Shown here: in pieces, positions 44,733-53,493 of the stretch
How positions within the stretch are numbered: the first letter of the stretch is position 1
How the letters are laid out: every line of letters begins with the position of its first letter
Assembly: GCF_900102335.1 (NCBI RefSeq)
Contig: NZ_FNBM01000009.1
Location: 167,387-231,386, forward strand
DNA: 64,000 bases
Direction of reading: 5' to 3'
Source of the DNA: Phytopseudomonas seleniipraecipitans
GTDB lineage: Bacteria; Pseudomonadota; Gammaproteobacteria; Pseudomonadales; Pseudomonadaceae
The notes under the pieces: model-generated
What the model was told of the DNA's origin: nothing
Databases searched by the model: none
Seen by the model: the letters and a program-made list of their open reading frames with translations, nothing else
Position numbers and translations under genes: made by a program

Positions 44733-45647
44733 ATGATGCAACTCGATCCCATCGATGAACTGGCCGTGCAGCAAAGCGAACTCGCCAGCCTTATAAAACG
44801 TAATGTTCCCGCAGAAGGCATGCACGACACCCAGATAGAGGGGTTGGCCCTGGCCTGCACGACGGCACCAAGCCTGCCAATGCCGACCCTGTATCGCCCT
44901 TGTCTGTGCATCATTGCCCAAGGCCGCAAAGAGGTCCGTCTGGGCGCCGAGCAATACTTTTACGATCCTCTCAATTACCTGGTGGCCTCCGTCACCCTCC
45001 CCGTTACCGGCCAAGTGATCGAGGCAACACCCGAATCGCCCTACCTCAGCCTGAAACTGGATATCGATCCGGCGATGATCAGCAGCCTGCTCGCCGACGC
45101 TGGCCCGATTGGCCTGCCTGACCCAGGCCCCAATCGCGCGCTGTTCGTCGACCGGCTGGACCCGGCGATGCTGGATGCGGTGATACGCCTGCTGCGCCTG
45201 CTCGATACGCCACGCGACGCTGCCATGCTGGCGCCCCTGGCACAACGCGAGATCTTCTATCGCCTACTGCGCAGCCCCCAAGGCCAGCGCCTGCGCGAGT
45301 TGGTGATGGCCGACAGCCAGAGCCATCGCATCGCCCGCGCCATCGAGTGGATCAACCAGCATTACGACAAACCGCTGCGCATCGAAGAACTGGCCCGCGA
45401 GGTCAACCTGAGCGCCTCGACCCTGCACCACCGCTTCAAAGCGGTCACCGCCCTGAGCCCGTTGCAGTACCAGAAGCAACTGCGTCTGCAGGAAGCCCGC
45501 CGGCTGATGTTCAGCGAATGCCTGGAGGCAGCATCAGCCAGCTTCCGCGTCGGCTACGAAAGCCCGTCGCAGTTCAGCCGCGAATACAGCCGCCTGTTCG
45601 GCGCCCCGCCGCTGCGCGACATGCTGCGGTTACGCAACGCCGGCTGA
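44733..45647 (+). CDS. AraC-family transcriptional regulator
   Basis: The 304-residue protein has an N-terminal AraC_N-type cupin domain (LYRPCLCIIAQGRKEVRLG, VASVTLPVTGQVIEA) and a C-terminal double HTH (LRIEELAREVNLSASTLHHRFKAVTALSPLQYQK and ASFRVGYESPSQFSREYSRLFG, each shown in part). CAGGAG lies 7 bp before the ATG. This subfamily often sits divergently from SDR genes, as here, and controls them in response to electrophiles or alcohols (inference). Confidence 0.92.
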   Translation: MMQLDPIDELAVQQSELASLIKRNVPAEGMHDTQIEGLALACTTAPSLPMPTLYRPCLCIIAQGRKEVRLGAEQYFYDPLNYLVASVTLPVTGQVIEATPESPYLSLKLDIDPAMISSLLADAGPIGLPDPGPNRALFVDRLDPAMLDAVIRLLRLLDTPRDAAMLAPLAQREIFYRLLRSPQGQRLRELVMADSQSHRIARAIEWINQHYDKPLRIEELAREVNLSASTLHHRFKAVTALSPLQYQKQLRLQEARRLMFSECLEAASASFRVGYESPSQFSREYSRLFGAPPLRDMLRLRNAG

Positions 45648-45658
45648 GCGCAGCAACG

Positions 45659-45697
45659 AAAAACGCGCCACTGACCGAAGTCAGAGACGCGTTTTCT
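45659..45697. terminator. Rho-independent terminator, AraC gene / recR
   Basis: AAACGCG and CGCGTTTT enclose an inner CTGAC-CGAA-GTCAG stem, with A and T runs on the two sides. It lies between the convergent AraC-family gene and recR. Confidence 0.78.
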
Positions 45698-45748
45698 TCT
45701 GCCTTTGTGCGAGGTCGTTGCACTCGACCCGGCTACGCGCGCAAGCGT

Positions 45749-46348
45749 CTAGGCGGAGATCGGGCGACGCCCTGCCAGGGCGTGAGCCAGGGTGCCGCCG
45801 TCCACCAGTTCCAACTCACCACCAAGCGGCATGCCATGGGCGATGCGCGAGGCGATCAGGCCTTTTCCGGCCAGCAGTTGGGCAATGTAGTGGGCGGTCG
45901 CTTCGCCCTCCACGGTCGGGTTGGTGGCCAGGATCACTTCGCTGAACTGGCCTGCCTCGATACGCGCCATCAGCTCGGGAATGCCGATAGCCTCCGGCCC
46001 CAGACCATCAAGCGGTGACAGGTGACCCTTGAGCACGAAGTAGCGCCCACGAAAACCGGTGTGCTCCACGGCGAACACATCCATCGGCCCCTCGACCACG
46101 CACAGCAGACTGTCGTCGCGACGCGGGTCGAGGCAGATCTGGCACAGCTCGTCCTCGCTCAGGCTGCGGCACGACTTGCAGTAACCAACACCTTCCATGG
46201 CCTGGCTCAGGGCCTGGGCCAGGCGCGTGGCGCCGCTGCGGTCGCGCTCAAGCAACTGCAGGGCCATGCGCTGGGCAGTCTTCTGGCCAACGCCAGGCAG
46301 GATGCGCAAGGAATCGATCAGTTGGCGGATCAGGGGGCTGAAACTCAT
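45749..46348 (-). CDS. recR: Recombination mediator RecR
   Basis: The 199-residue protein has the RecR order: helix-hairpin-helix IDSLRILPGVGQKTAQRMA, a C4 zinc finger CKSCRSLSEDELCQIC, and a Toprim domain with LCVVEGPMDVFAVEHTGF and VILATNPTVEGEATAHYI. RecR works with RecF and RecO to load RecA at gaps. The dnaX-ybaB-recR order is conserved in Pseudomonas and E. coli. A repeat separates it from ybaB. Confidence 0.97.
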   Translation of the reverse strand: MSFSPLIRQLIDSLRILPGVGQKTAQRMALQLLERDRSGATRLAQALSQAMEGVGYCKSCRSLSEDELCQICLDPRRDDSLLCVVEGPMDVFAVEHTGFRGRYFVLKGHLSPLDGLGPEAIGIPELMARIEAGQFSEVILATNPTVEGEATAHYIAQLLAGKGLIASRIAHGMPLGGELELVDGGTLAHALAGRRPISA

Positions 46349-46391
46349 GGTGCGAGTGCTCGAAGAGGGTAAAGCGGGAAGGTGAAACAGG

Positions 46392-46497
46392 CCGTAGGAT
46401 GGGTGAAACCCATCGACGATTGATGGGTTTCACCTACGCGGCCCGACCCATCCTACGGAGCGGGCCATACCCGCGAATCGCGCGCATGGCCCGCTCC
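46392..46497. repeat. Nested inverted repeats between recR and ybaB
   Basis: CCGTAGGATGGG (46392-46403) pairs with CCCATCCTACGG (46447-46458). Inside are GTGAAACCCATC and GATGGGTTTCAC. A second hairpin GGAGCGGGCCAT...ATGGCCCGCTCC (46457-46497) follows. This resembles the GTAGGATGGG-type intergenic repeats of some Pseudomonas groups. Confidence 0.75.
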
Positions 46498-46512
46498 CAA
46501 AAGGAAGTGGTT

Positions 46513-46839
46513 TTAGAACGGCATCTTGAAGCCGGGCGGCAGTTGCATGCCAGAGGTCATGCCGGACATCTTGTCCTGGCTGTTGGCTTCGATCTTGCGC
46601 ACGGCGTCGTTGACGGCCGCGGCGATGAGGTCTTCAAGGATTTCCTTGTCTTCCTGCATCAGGCTGTCGTCGAGGCTGACGCGCTTGACGTCATGACGAC
46701 CGGTCATCACCACGCTGACCAGACCGGCGCCGGATTGACCGGTGACTTCGGCGTTAGCCAACTCTTCCTGCATCTTCTGCATTTTTTCCTGCATCTGCTG
46801 CGCCTGCTTCATCAGGCCGGCCATGCCACCTTTCATCAT
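46513..46839 (-). CDS. ybaB: YbaB/EbfC nucleoid-associated protein
   Basis: The 108-residue protein has MKGGMAGLMKQAQQMQEKMQ, a long amphipathic helix, then VTGQSGAGLVSVVMTGRHDV and DLIAAAVNDAVRKIEA, the YbaB dimer fold. It binds DNA without strong sequence preference. It starts 17 bp after the dnaX stop. The C-terminal GMQLPPGFKMPF tail is typical of Pseudomonas members. Confidence 0.95.
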   Translation of the reverse strand: MMKGGMAGLMKQAQQMQEKMQKMQEELANAEVTGQSGAGLVSVVMTGRHDVKRVSLDDSLMQEDKEILEDLIAAAVNDAVRKIEANSQDKMSGMTSGMQLPPGFKMPF

Positions 46840-46856
46840 GATGTTGTCCTCGGTAG

Positions 46857-48941
46857 TCAGGGATTAACGACGGTGTCGACGGGTTCAATGCTGCCCGCAC
46901 GCACAGAGGCGGCGAACTGGGAAATCATCTGTTGAATCAATGGATCGCTCTGGATCGATGCTTCAGCCTCGCGCTGACGATTGGCCCGTTTGCGCGCAGC
47001 AGCCTGGGCCGGCGTCTCTTGCTCGGGCTTGATGAGCGCGATATCCAGCTGCAGCTCGCGGCCATGATAGGCGTTCAGCGCATCGTTAAGACGACGCTGC
47101 TGAGTGGCGTTGAACAGCGCACTGTGGGCCGGGTCGAGGTGCAGCACCCATTTGTCGCCATCAACCGCGATCAACGAGCAGTTGGCGGCGATGCTGCCGG
47201 TCATGCCGCCGAGCCCTAGCTTGGGGAACAGCTCGAGCCATTCTGCCGCCAGGCCGGTGGCCGGCAACGAAGCAGGCTCGGGCTCGACTTCCTGCTGGTC
47301 ATCGGCAAGCGCGTGCTCGAAATCGTAATCGAGGTTCTCGGCGTCCATCGCCACATAGTCGTAGTCGCCAGGTGGCGGCTCGTCATCGCTGTCGGGCGGG
47401 TTCAGGTCGCTGCTATCAATAACCGGAACGTCGGCCAGCTCTGGGGCCGGCAATGCAGCTTCCGGCTCATGCTCTGCAGCGCTGGGCGGCACTGGCGTAT
47501 TCGGCTCCGACGGCGCCTGAACCGCGACCGCAGGCTGAGGCGCCTCGCTCACAGGCGCTGCAGGCTCGGCCTGCGTGGCCTCGACGGCGTTGCTTTCGAC
47601 CGGCGCCTCTTCCCAGGGCGGCGTTACCGCTGGGGCAGTTGCCACGGGAGAGATTGCTGCAGGCGCCACCATCGGCTGCGCGGGCGCAGGCGCTGCAGCG
47701 ACTGGCGCAGGCTGTGTGGATGCGACTGCAGGCTGGGCCGTGACAACAGCTGGCGACGCAGCAGGCGCTGCGTCGGCCACCGGTGTTGTCCGGGGATCAG
47801 CCTTGGCCTGGCTGATCCCCAGTGGCTTTAGCGCCACCCTCGGCGCAGCGGCCTCGCCTGCCGGCCTGAACGCCAGCATGCGCAACAGCACCATCTCGAA
47901 GCCGCCCCGCGGGTCCGGCGCCAATGGCAGGTCACGACGACCAATCAGACCCATCTGGTAATAGAACTGTACGTCCTCAGCCGGCAATGCCTCGGCAAGC
48001 GCAAGCACCCGGTCGCGGTCGCCCTGGCCATTGTCCACAGCGTCTGGCAGCGCCTGGGCAATCGCCACGCGGTGCAGTACGTTGAGCATTTCTGCCAGCA
48101 CACCGCTCCAGTCCGGCCCTTGCTCGGCAAGTTGCCGCACGGCCTCGATCAAACCACGCGCGTCACCTTCAATCAGCGCATGCAACACGCCGTATACCTG
48201 GCCATGATCCAGTGTGCCGAGCATGGCGCGCACATCGGCGGCGAGCACCTTGCCCTCACCAAAGGCGATGGCCTGGTCGGTCAGGCTCATGGCGTCGCGC
48301 ATGGAACCGTCGGCAGCGCGGCCGAGCAACCACAGCGCGTCGTCTTCGAACGGGATGTTTTCCGCGCCCAGTACGTGGGTCAGATGCTCGACCACGCGCT
48401 CCGGCGGCATATTTTTCAGCGAGAACTGCAGGCAACGCGACAGCACGGTGACCGGCAGTTTCTGCGGATCGGTAGTGGCGAGCAGGAATTTGACGTGGGG
48501 CGGCGGCTCTTCGAGCGTTTTCAGCAACGCGTTGAAGGAGCTGGTGGAGAGCATGTGCACTTCGTCGATCAGGTAAACCTTGAAGCGCCCGCGGCTCGGC
48601 GAGTACTGCACGTTATCGAGCAGCTCGCGGGTATCCTCCACCTTGGTACGGCTGGCAGCATCCACTTCGATGAGGTCGACGAAACGACCCTCGTCGATCT
48701 CCCGACACACCGAACAGGTGCCGCAGGGTGTGGAGCTGATGCCGGTTTCGCAGTTCAGGCACTTGGCGATGATCCGCGCGATGGTGGTTTTGCCCACACC
48801 GCGGGTACCGGTAAACAGGTAGGCGTGGTGCAGGCGCTGGCTGTCGAGAGCATTGATCAGCGCTTTCAGCACATGGGTCTGCCCGACCATTTCGCGAAAC
48901 GAACGCGGGCGCCATTTGCGTGCAAGAACCTGATAACTCAT
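46857..48941 (-). CDS. dnaX: DNA polymerase III subunits tau/gamma
   Basis: The 694-residue clamp-loader ATPase has Walker A TGTRGVGKTTIARIIAKCLN, a four-Cys zinc module (CLNCE...CGTCSVC), the DEVH box YLIDEVHMLSTSSFNALLKT and the SRC motif VTVLSRCLQFSL. An Ala/Pro-rich linker spans ~365-540. The tau-specific C-terminal domain (WLELFPKLGLGGMTGSIAAN) binds the polymerase alpha subunit. I did not find an obvious A-AAA-AAG slip site, so production of a separate gamma form is not apparent here. Confidence 0.97.
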   Translation of the reverse strand: MSYQVLARKWRPRSFREMVGQTHVLKALINALDSQRLHHAYLFTGTRGVGKTTIARIIAKCLNCETGISSTPCGTCSVCREIDEGRFVDLIEVDAASRTKVEDTRELLDNVQYSPSRGRFKVYLIDEVHMLSTSSFNALLKTLEEPPPHVKFLLATTDPQKLPVTVLSRCLQFSLKNMPPERVVEHLTHVLGAENIPFEDDALWLLGRAADGSMRDAMSLTDQAIAFGEGKVLAADVRAMLGTLDHGQVYGVLHALIEGDARGLIEAVRQLAEQGPDWSGVLAEMLNVLHRVAIAQALPDAVDNGQGDRDRVLALAEALPAEDVQFYYQMGLIGRRDLPLAPDPRGGFEMVLLRMLAFRPAGEAAAPRVALKPLGISQAKADPRTTPVADAAPAASPAVVTAQPAVASTQPAPVAAAPAPAQPMVAPAAISPVATAPAVTPPWEEAPVESNAVEATQAEPAAPVSEAPQPAVAVQAPSEPNTPVPPSAAEHEPEAALPAPELADVPVIDSSDLNPPDSDDEPPPGDYDYVAMDAENLDYDFEHALADDQQEVEPEPASLPATGLAAEWLELFPKLGLGGMTGSIAANCSLIAVDGDKWVLHLDPAHSALFNATQQRRLNDALNAYHGRELQLDIALIKPEQETPAQAAARKRANRQREAEASIQSDPLIQQMISQFAASVRAGSIEPVDTVVNP

Positions 48942-49388
48942 TGAAAACCGTCGCCAGAGGAAAGCAAAAGAGGGCTAATGCTAGCTCAAATCGGCCTGGC
49001 AGTGCGACGCCGATCAGCGGACGTAAAAAGATCACGATCCGAGCTGGCTAAATTTTATACAGCAGCGTATAGTCCGTCCCGTTCGTACCACGCTGCAAGT
49101 CATTCGGCCTTATGGCCTTCCTGATGGTTTCCTGGCAATCGGCATCCAAACGATGCACGCTTACTCGCCAAGACCCCCTCCGCTGACTGATCTGGCCGTC
49201 CCGCTCACGCGTCGACCTTCGCCAGCCTTCCGAAGTACAGACCCGCTCTAGTTTCCACCTCATCTATATAGGTGGAACTTAAAAGCGCGCAGTCCGCTCC
49301 GATTATCAATCCCGTTGGCCCTGCCAATGCCCGGAGCCCTCTTTATATGGCGCGATCATGCGCCCGTAGTATCAGGAAACACCCGAAT
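48942..49388. other. Intergenic stretch without a confident gene
   Basis: The 447 bp upstream of dnaX contain one minus-strand frame (49048-49263, 71 codons) ending YTLLYKI. It has no clear ribosome-binding site and I do not accept it as a gene. No RNA gene structure is apparent; promoters for dnaX and for the small gene at 49389 must lie here. Confidence 0.4.
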
Positions 49389-49610
49389 ATGAATACCAAT
49401 CAACAAATTCAGACCGCTATCCACACCCTGTCCAACGCATTCGCGCCGCTGGCCTGCCACATCCTCGCAGCTCGCAAAGGCAGCTTCAGCTTCACCGTGG
49501 TCGACCACACCGGTGTCGCGCAGCATACTCAGCGCCTGTATCCCGGCCAGTACAGTGATGATTCCCTCAAGGGCGTGATCGAGCGTACCCGTCAGGCACT
49601 GCGTCGCTGA
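49389..49610 (+). CDS. Hypothetical small protein
   Basis: The 73-residue product begins MNTNQQIQTAIHTLSNAFAP and continues with GSFSFTVVDHTGVAQHTQRL and a terminal DDSLKGVIERTRQALRR. It looks like a compact alpha-beta-alpha domain, with AGGA 11 bp before the ATG. The function is unknown. It lies 115 bp upstream of another small gene in the same direction. Confidence 0.62.
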   Translation: MNTNQQIQTAIHTLSNAFAPLACHILAARKGSFSFTVVDHTGVAQHTQRLYPGQYSDDSLKGVIERTRQALRR

Positions 49611-49725
49611 TCATCAGCGCTGCGTGTAAATAAAATCAGCTTTTGGGGCGCGAAATAGCAGCCATCGTCGAACTAAATGAATCCCAGTTACTCATAGGTA
49701 TTCATACTTCAACTGGAGTTCGTCA

Positions 49726-50013
49726 ATGGAAAATAGTAATCGACAACTTGTCGACCAGCTATTCGCCCCCCTACGCGCCACCTTCAGTCGGCCTCGCCCG
49801 GATGGCAGCATCGTCCTTTCTCTGATCGATGAAGCCGATACCACCGCCTACAGCCGGGTTCTGCAGAAGCTGCAGCTCAACGATTCGAATGCCTTCGCGC
49901 AAAGCCTCGAAGATATCCGCCTGGAGCTCGCTGTCAGAGCCGGCAATATCCCGGCTGAAATGCGCAAGATGCTCAAGGAACAGGACAGCGTGATCAACTA
50001 CCACCACGCGTAG
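49726..50013 (+). CDS. Small protein, probably DUF3509
   Basis: The 95-residue protein contains FSRPRPDGSIVLSLID, followed by helices LEDIRLELAVRAGNIPAEMR and a terminal QDSVINYHHA. The size and RPDGS-type motif fit the Pseudomonas-restricted DUF3509 family, from memory. The function is unknown. GGAG lies 9 bp before the ATG and a terminator follows 14 bp after the stop. Confidence 0.7.
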   Translation: MENSNRQLVDQLFAPLRATFSRPRPDGSIVLSLIDEADTTAYSRVLQKLQLNDSNAFAQSLEDIRLELAVRAGNIPAEMRKMLKEQDSVINYHHA

Positions 50014-50026
50014 TTCCTGCTCCAAC

Positions 50027-50064
50027 AAAAAGCCCCGCAGCCCAACAGGCGCGGGGCTTTTTCG
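50027..50064 (+). terminator. Rho-independent terminator
   Basis: AAAAGCCCCGC (from 50027) and GCGGGGCTTTTT (to 50062) form a perfect GC-rich stem followed by a T run, just downstream of the DUF3509-like gene. Confidence 0.88.
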
Positions 50065-50246
50065 TTTCTGTGCGCTTCGCCTATCACCGCCGCTGGTCGG
50101 CCAGGGACCTGCACAGGATTTTTTTTGCAACAGTTACACGATAAGCGCTTGAAGCCCTACCGCAGTGCCCCAACGTCGTTCCATACTGGTGTCGCGCGGC
50201 ACCACCCGATTCGGTAGACCTGCATAAACCTGACGAGGAAACAGCC

Positions 50247-50426
50247 ATGAGCAGCCCTGACCAACGAGCCACCGATCAGCCCAGCACCGAAACGGAGATT
50301 GCCCACGGTGCGGTGATTGACCCAAGCGGCCGCGAAATACCGATCACCGAGGGAATGATTCAGAATGCCTGCAGTGAGCTGGAGAAAGAGCTGGTCGAGC
50401 CGCCGAAAGACAGCGCGCCTGAATAG
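50247..50426 (+). CDS. Small acidic protein, 59 residues
   Basis: The reading frame runs from the ATG at 50247, with GAGGA 8 bp upstream, to the TAG at 50426. The product starts MSSPDQRATDQPSTETEIAH, has a central GAVIDPSGREIPITEGMIQ, and ends with an acidic helix ELEKELVEPPKDSAPE. The IDPSGREIPITEGMI segment is well structured and probably conserved in Pseudomonas near pdxB; this is inference. It is convergent with pdxB, 16 bp away. Confidence 0.65.
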   Translation: MSSPDQRATDQPSTETEIAHGAVIDPSGREIPITEGMIQNACSELEKELVEPPKDSAPE

Positions 50427-50442
50427 TCTCAGCCGTTCCTCG

Positions 50443-51594
50443 CTATGACCCGCTGATTACGCGTGCACCCAGCGCCGTGATCAGCGTCCGCAAGTGTGCA
50501 TCCTCGCCTATCAGCTCAACCTCCAGCCCCTGCACTTCCCGGCGCATTGGATAACGCTTGCGCAGCAGATCGAAATTACTCTTGCGCGCCTGCACATCGC
50601 CGCCCAGACCGCGACGCAGATCGCTGTCGTCGCGCCGCGGGTCATAAACCGCCCGGCACAGGGTGGCCAGGACCCAGGCTGGATCACTGCCAGCCTTGAT
50701 GCTCAGGCGCGGCAACCAGCGCTCCGGGGTGAACGACTCCAGTTGTAACGTCGGGGTGATGCCGCGGTGCCTGCAGAAAGCCTGGTAGATCTGCGCCGTG
50801 CCGCGCAGCTTGCCATCCAGGCTGTAGCCAGCGATGTGCGGCGTGGCGATATGGCAAAGCGCAGCCAGGGCAGGATCAACCAGCGGCTCGCCTTCCCAGA
50901 CGTCCAGCACCACATGCAGGTCGGCACCTTGCTGCAGATGCTCGCGCAAGGCGTCGGTATCAATCACTTCGCCGCGGCTGGCATTAATCAGCCAGGCGCC
51001 AGGACGCAGCTGCTTGAGGCGCTGAGCATCGATCAGGTGCCGGGTGGCCAATTCGCCGTCGCGCAGCAGCGGTGTGTGCAGGCTGATTACGTCACACTGC
51101 TCGATAATCTGGTGGAGATCGACGTACTCACCGCCTTCGGCGCGCTGGCGTGGAGGATCACAGACCAGCACGCGCCAGCCCAGGCCACGCAACACGCCAA
51201 CCAATCGCTCGCCCACTTGGCCGGCACCGACCACTCCATACGTGCGTTGCGGCAATTCAACGCCAAGGCGCTCGGCAAGCACCAGCAGACTGCCCAGCAC
51301 ATAGTCCACCACGCCGCGGGCATTGCAGCCCGGCGCGCTGCTCCAGGGGACACCGGCCTCGGCAAGGTAATCGACGTCCAGATGGTCGGTGCCGATCGTG
51401 CAGGTGCCCACAAAACCAATCCGGCTGCCTTCCAGCAGTGCCCGATCAACCCTCGTTACCGAGCGCACCAGCAGCAGCTCCGCATCGCCGAGCGCAGCGC
51501 GGTCGATGGCCCGGCCTGGCAGCCGGCGAATCTCGCCAAAGCCGGCGAAAAACTCATCGAGCAGGGGAATATTCTCGTCAGCGACTATTCGCAT
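50443..51594 (-). CDS. pdxB: Erythronate-4-phosphate dehydrogenase
   Basis: The ATG at 51594 (GGAG 6 bp upstream) gives 383 residues starting MRIVADENIPLLDEFF. PdxB oxidises 4-phosphoerythronate in pyridoxal-phosphate synthesis. It is a 2-hydroxyacid dehydrogenase with the NAD fold YGVVGAGQVGERLVGVLRGL, the catalytic Arg in INASRGEVIDTDAL, the Glu in DVWEGEPLVDPAL and the His in IATPHIAGYSLDGK. A C-terminal dimerisation domain typical of PdxB follows. Confidence 0.95.
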   Translation of the reverse strand: MRIVADENIPLLDEFFAGFGEIRRLPGRAIDRAALGDAELLLVRSVTRVDRALLEGSRIGFVGTCTIGTDHLDVDYLAEAGVPWSSAPGCNARGVVDYVLGSLLVLAERLGVELPQRTYGVVGAGQVGERLVGVLRGLGWRVLVCDPPRQRAEGGEYVDLHQIIEQCDVISLHTPLLRDGELATRHLIDAQRLKQLRPGAWLINASRGEVIDTDALREHLQQGADLHVVLDVWEGEPLVDPALAALCHIATPHIAGYSLDGKLRGTAQIYQAFCRHRGITPTLQLESFTPERWLPRLSIKAGSDPAWVLATLCRAVYDPRRDDSDLRRGLGGDVQARKSNFDLLRKRYPMRREVQGLEVELIGEDAHLRTLITALGARVISGS

Positions 51595-51706
51595 GGTGAT
51601 CTCCACAATCAGACGCCCATTCTAACCGCATGCACTGCCTGGCGCCTTTCCTGACCGATCCGTCAGCGCGTAGACTGTGCGGTTTTCCACGCCCGGCGGA
51701 ACCATC

Positions 51707-53098
51707 ATGCCTGCCCTCTCTCGCCTACAGCGCGTGCGCACCGAATTGCGCGCTCTGCTGGCTCTGGCCACCCCGATCATCATTGCGCAACTGGCCTACA
51801 CCGCGATCGGCTTCGTCGACACGGTGATGTCCGGCCGTTTCAGCGCGCAGGCGCTTGCCGCCGTAGCGCTGGGGAACTCGATCTGGGTGCCGGTGTTTTT
51901 GCTGATGACCGGCATCCTGCTGGCGACCACACCCAAAGTAGCGCAGCGCTTCGGCGCCGGGCAGCGTGCGGAAATCGGCCCACTGGTACGCCAGGCCTTG
52001 TGGCTGGCGCTGGTGGTCGGCAGCCTGGCAGGCGCGGCGCTGTGGAATGCCGAGTTCGTGCTGCACCTGATGAACGTCGACCCGGCGCTGATCGAACCGG
52101 CCATGGGCTACCTGCGTGGTGTGGCGTTCGGCTTTCCCTGCGTGGCGCTGTTTCATGTGTTGCGCTGCTACAGCGACGGCCTTGGCCGTACGCGCCCAAG
52201 CATGGTCATCGGCCTGCTCGGCCTGCTGGTGAACATCCCGTTCAACTACGTGCTGATCTACGGCAAGCTCGGCCTGCCGGCTCTGGGCGCCGTCGGTTGT
52301 GGCTGGGCCACAGCAATGGGCATGGCGTTCATGCTACTCAGCATGGTCTGGTGGGTGCGCCGCGCGCCCATCTATAAAGACACCACGCCGCTGCAGCGCT
52401 TCGAGCCGCCACGCTGGCCGCCGATCAAACGGCTGCTGGGTATCGGCATGCCAATTGGCATTTCGGTGTTTGCCGAATCGAGCATCTTCTCGGTGATTGC
52501 CCTGTTGATCGGCGGCCTGGGTGCGACCGTGGTGGCCGGCCACCAGATTGCCCTCAACTTTGCCTCGCTGGTGTTCATGATCCCCTACTCCATCGGCATG
52601 GCCGCGACGGTGCGCATCGGCCAGGCATTGGGCCGTGGCGAGCCGCGTGAGGCGCGCTTCGCGGCGGGCGTGAGCATCGTGACGGCGCTCGCCTACGCCT
52701 GCGTATCGGCCAGCGGCATGCTGCTGATGCGTGAACAGATCGCACAGATCTATACGCCGGCGCCGGAGGTGATTGCCCTGGCGGCGAGCCTGATCGTCTA
52801 TGCCGCGCTGTTCCAGTTTTCCGATGCCATTCAGGTGACCGCTGCAGGCGCCCTGCGCGGCTATCAGGACACTCGCGCGACGATGATCATGACCTTGTTC
52901 GCCTATTGGGGTATCGGTTTGCCGGTCGGCTACGTGCTCGGCCTTACCGACCTGCTCGGTGCCGCCAGCGGCCCCGCCGGGCTGTGGGAAGGCTTGATCG
53001 CCGGCCTGACCTGCGCCGCGTTGATGCTCATGTTGCGCCTCAAGCGCAGCGCCGGACGGCGGATTCAGCTGAGTCTAGCGGCCAGCCAGGGCCTCTGA
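51707..53098 (+). CDS. MATE family multidrug efflux pump (NorM-like)
   Basis: The ATG at 51707 gives 463 residues of a 12-helix inner-membrane transporter. Landmarks: LLALATPIIIAQLAYTAIGF with VDTVMSGRFS, GILLATTPKVAQRFGAGQ, GIGMPIGISVFAESSIFSVI, and GHQIALNFASLVFMIPYSIG, the NorM motif in helices 7-8. NorM pumps export cationic drugs with Na+ or H+. It is divergent from pdxB, 112 bp apart. Confidence 0.94.
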   Translation: MPALSRLQRVRTELRALLALATPIIIAQLAYTAIGFVDTVMSGRFSAQALAAVALGNSIWVPVFLLMTGILLATTPKVAQRFGAGQRAEIGPLVRQALWLALVVGSLAGAALWNAEFVLHLMNVDPALIEPAMGYLRGVAFGFPCVALFHVLRCYSDGLGRTRPSMVIGLLGLLVNIPFNYVLIYGKLGLPALGAVGCGWATAMGMAFMLLSMVWWVRRAPIYKDTTPLQRFEPPRWPPIKRLLGIGMPIGISVFAESSIFSVIALLIGGLGATVVAGHQIALNFASLVFMIPYSIGMAATVRIGQALGRGEPREARFAAGVSIVTALAYACVSASGMLLMREQIAQIYTPAPEVIALAASLIVYAALFQFSDAIQVTAAGALRGYQDTRATMIMTLFAYWGIGLPVGYVLGLTDLLGAASGPAGLWEGLIAGLTCAALMLMLRLKRSAGRRIQLSLAASQGL

Positions 53099-53106
53099 TC
53101 AATGAA

Positions 53107-53184
53107 CCCTGGGTGTCGCTGCGCTCGACGCCAGGCTACGGAGCAACCATCTCGTAGCCTGGGTTGAGCGCAGCGATACCCGGG
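53107..53184. repeat. Long inverted repeat (CCTGGGT...GTAGCCTGGG family)
   Basis: The left arm (CCCTGGGTGTCGCTGCGCTC...CAGGCTACG) pairs with the right arm (CGTAGCCTGGGTTGAGCGCAGCGATACCCGGG) with few mismatches. A related single arm is found after acnA at 57574-57606. It lies between the MATE gene and tusA. Confidence 0.75.
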
Positions 53185-53201
53185 GCGATCCAAGCTCCAA
53201 C

Positions 53202-53444
53202 TCAATCGACCTTCTTGCGAATCCAGTAGAGGTAGGTATCGGCGTCCTGCGCCTGCTCGACCAGCTCGTGGCCGAGAAACACGCAGAATTTGGGGATATC
53301 GCGGCGCGTCGACGGGTCGGTAGCGATCACCTTGAGCAGGCCGCCAGCCGGCAGATCGCGCACCTTGTTGTGCAGCATCATCACCGGCTCGGGGCAGAAC
53401 AGCCCGGTGGCGTCGAGGGTGTCATCGGGTGTTGAATCCAGCAT
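53202..53444 (-). CDS. tusA: Sulfur-carrier protein TusA
   Basis: The 80-residue protein has DATGLFCPEPVMMLHNKVRD with the sulfur-carrying Cys in CPEP, then LKVIATDPSTRRDIPKFCVFLGHELVE. TusA relays persulfide sulfur from IscS for tRNA 2-thiouridine and other uses. It stands 49 bp after rlmM on the same strand. Confidence 0.96.
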   Translation of the reverse strand: MLDSTPDDTLDATGLFCPEPVMMLHNKVRDLPAGGLLKVIATDPSTRRDIPKFCVFLGHELVEQAQDADTYLYWIRKKVD

Positions 53445-53493
53445 CAGGGGCTCCGCAGTATCGAATCAATAACGAGCTTGGCGGTACACCGCC

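Noticed and set aside
46857..48941. Programmed frameshift site in dnaX producing gamma
   Set aside because: I looked for an A-AAA-AAG type slip sequence with a following hairpin and did not see one.
49048..49263. 71-codon minus-strand frame upstream of dnaX
   Set aside because: No clear ribosome-binding site and no family resemblance; the composition is mixed. It might be a remnant but cannot be supported.
48942..49388. Possible 4.5S/SRP or tRNA gene upstream of dnaX
   Set aside because: No cloverleaf or SRP-type conserved loop was found; no tRNA or rRNA gene was recognised in the window.
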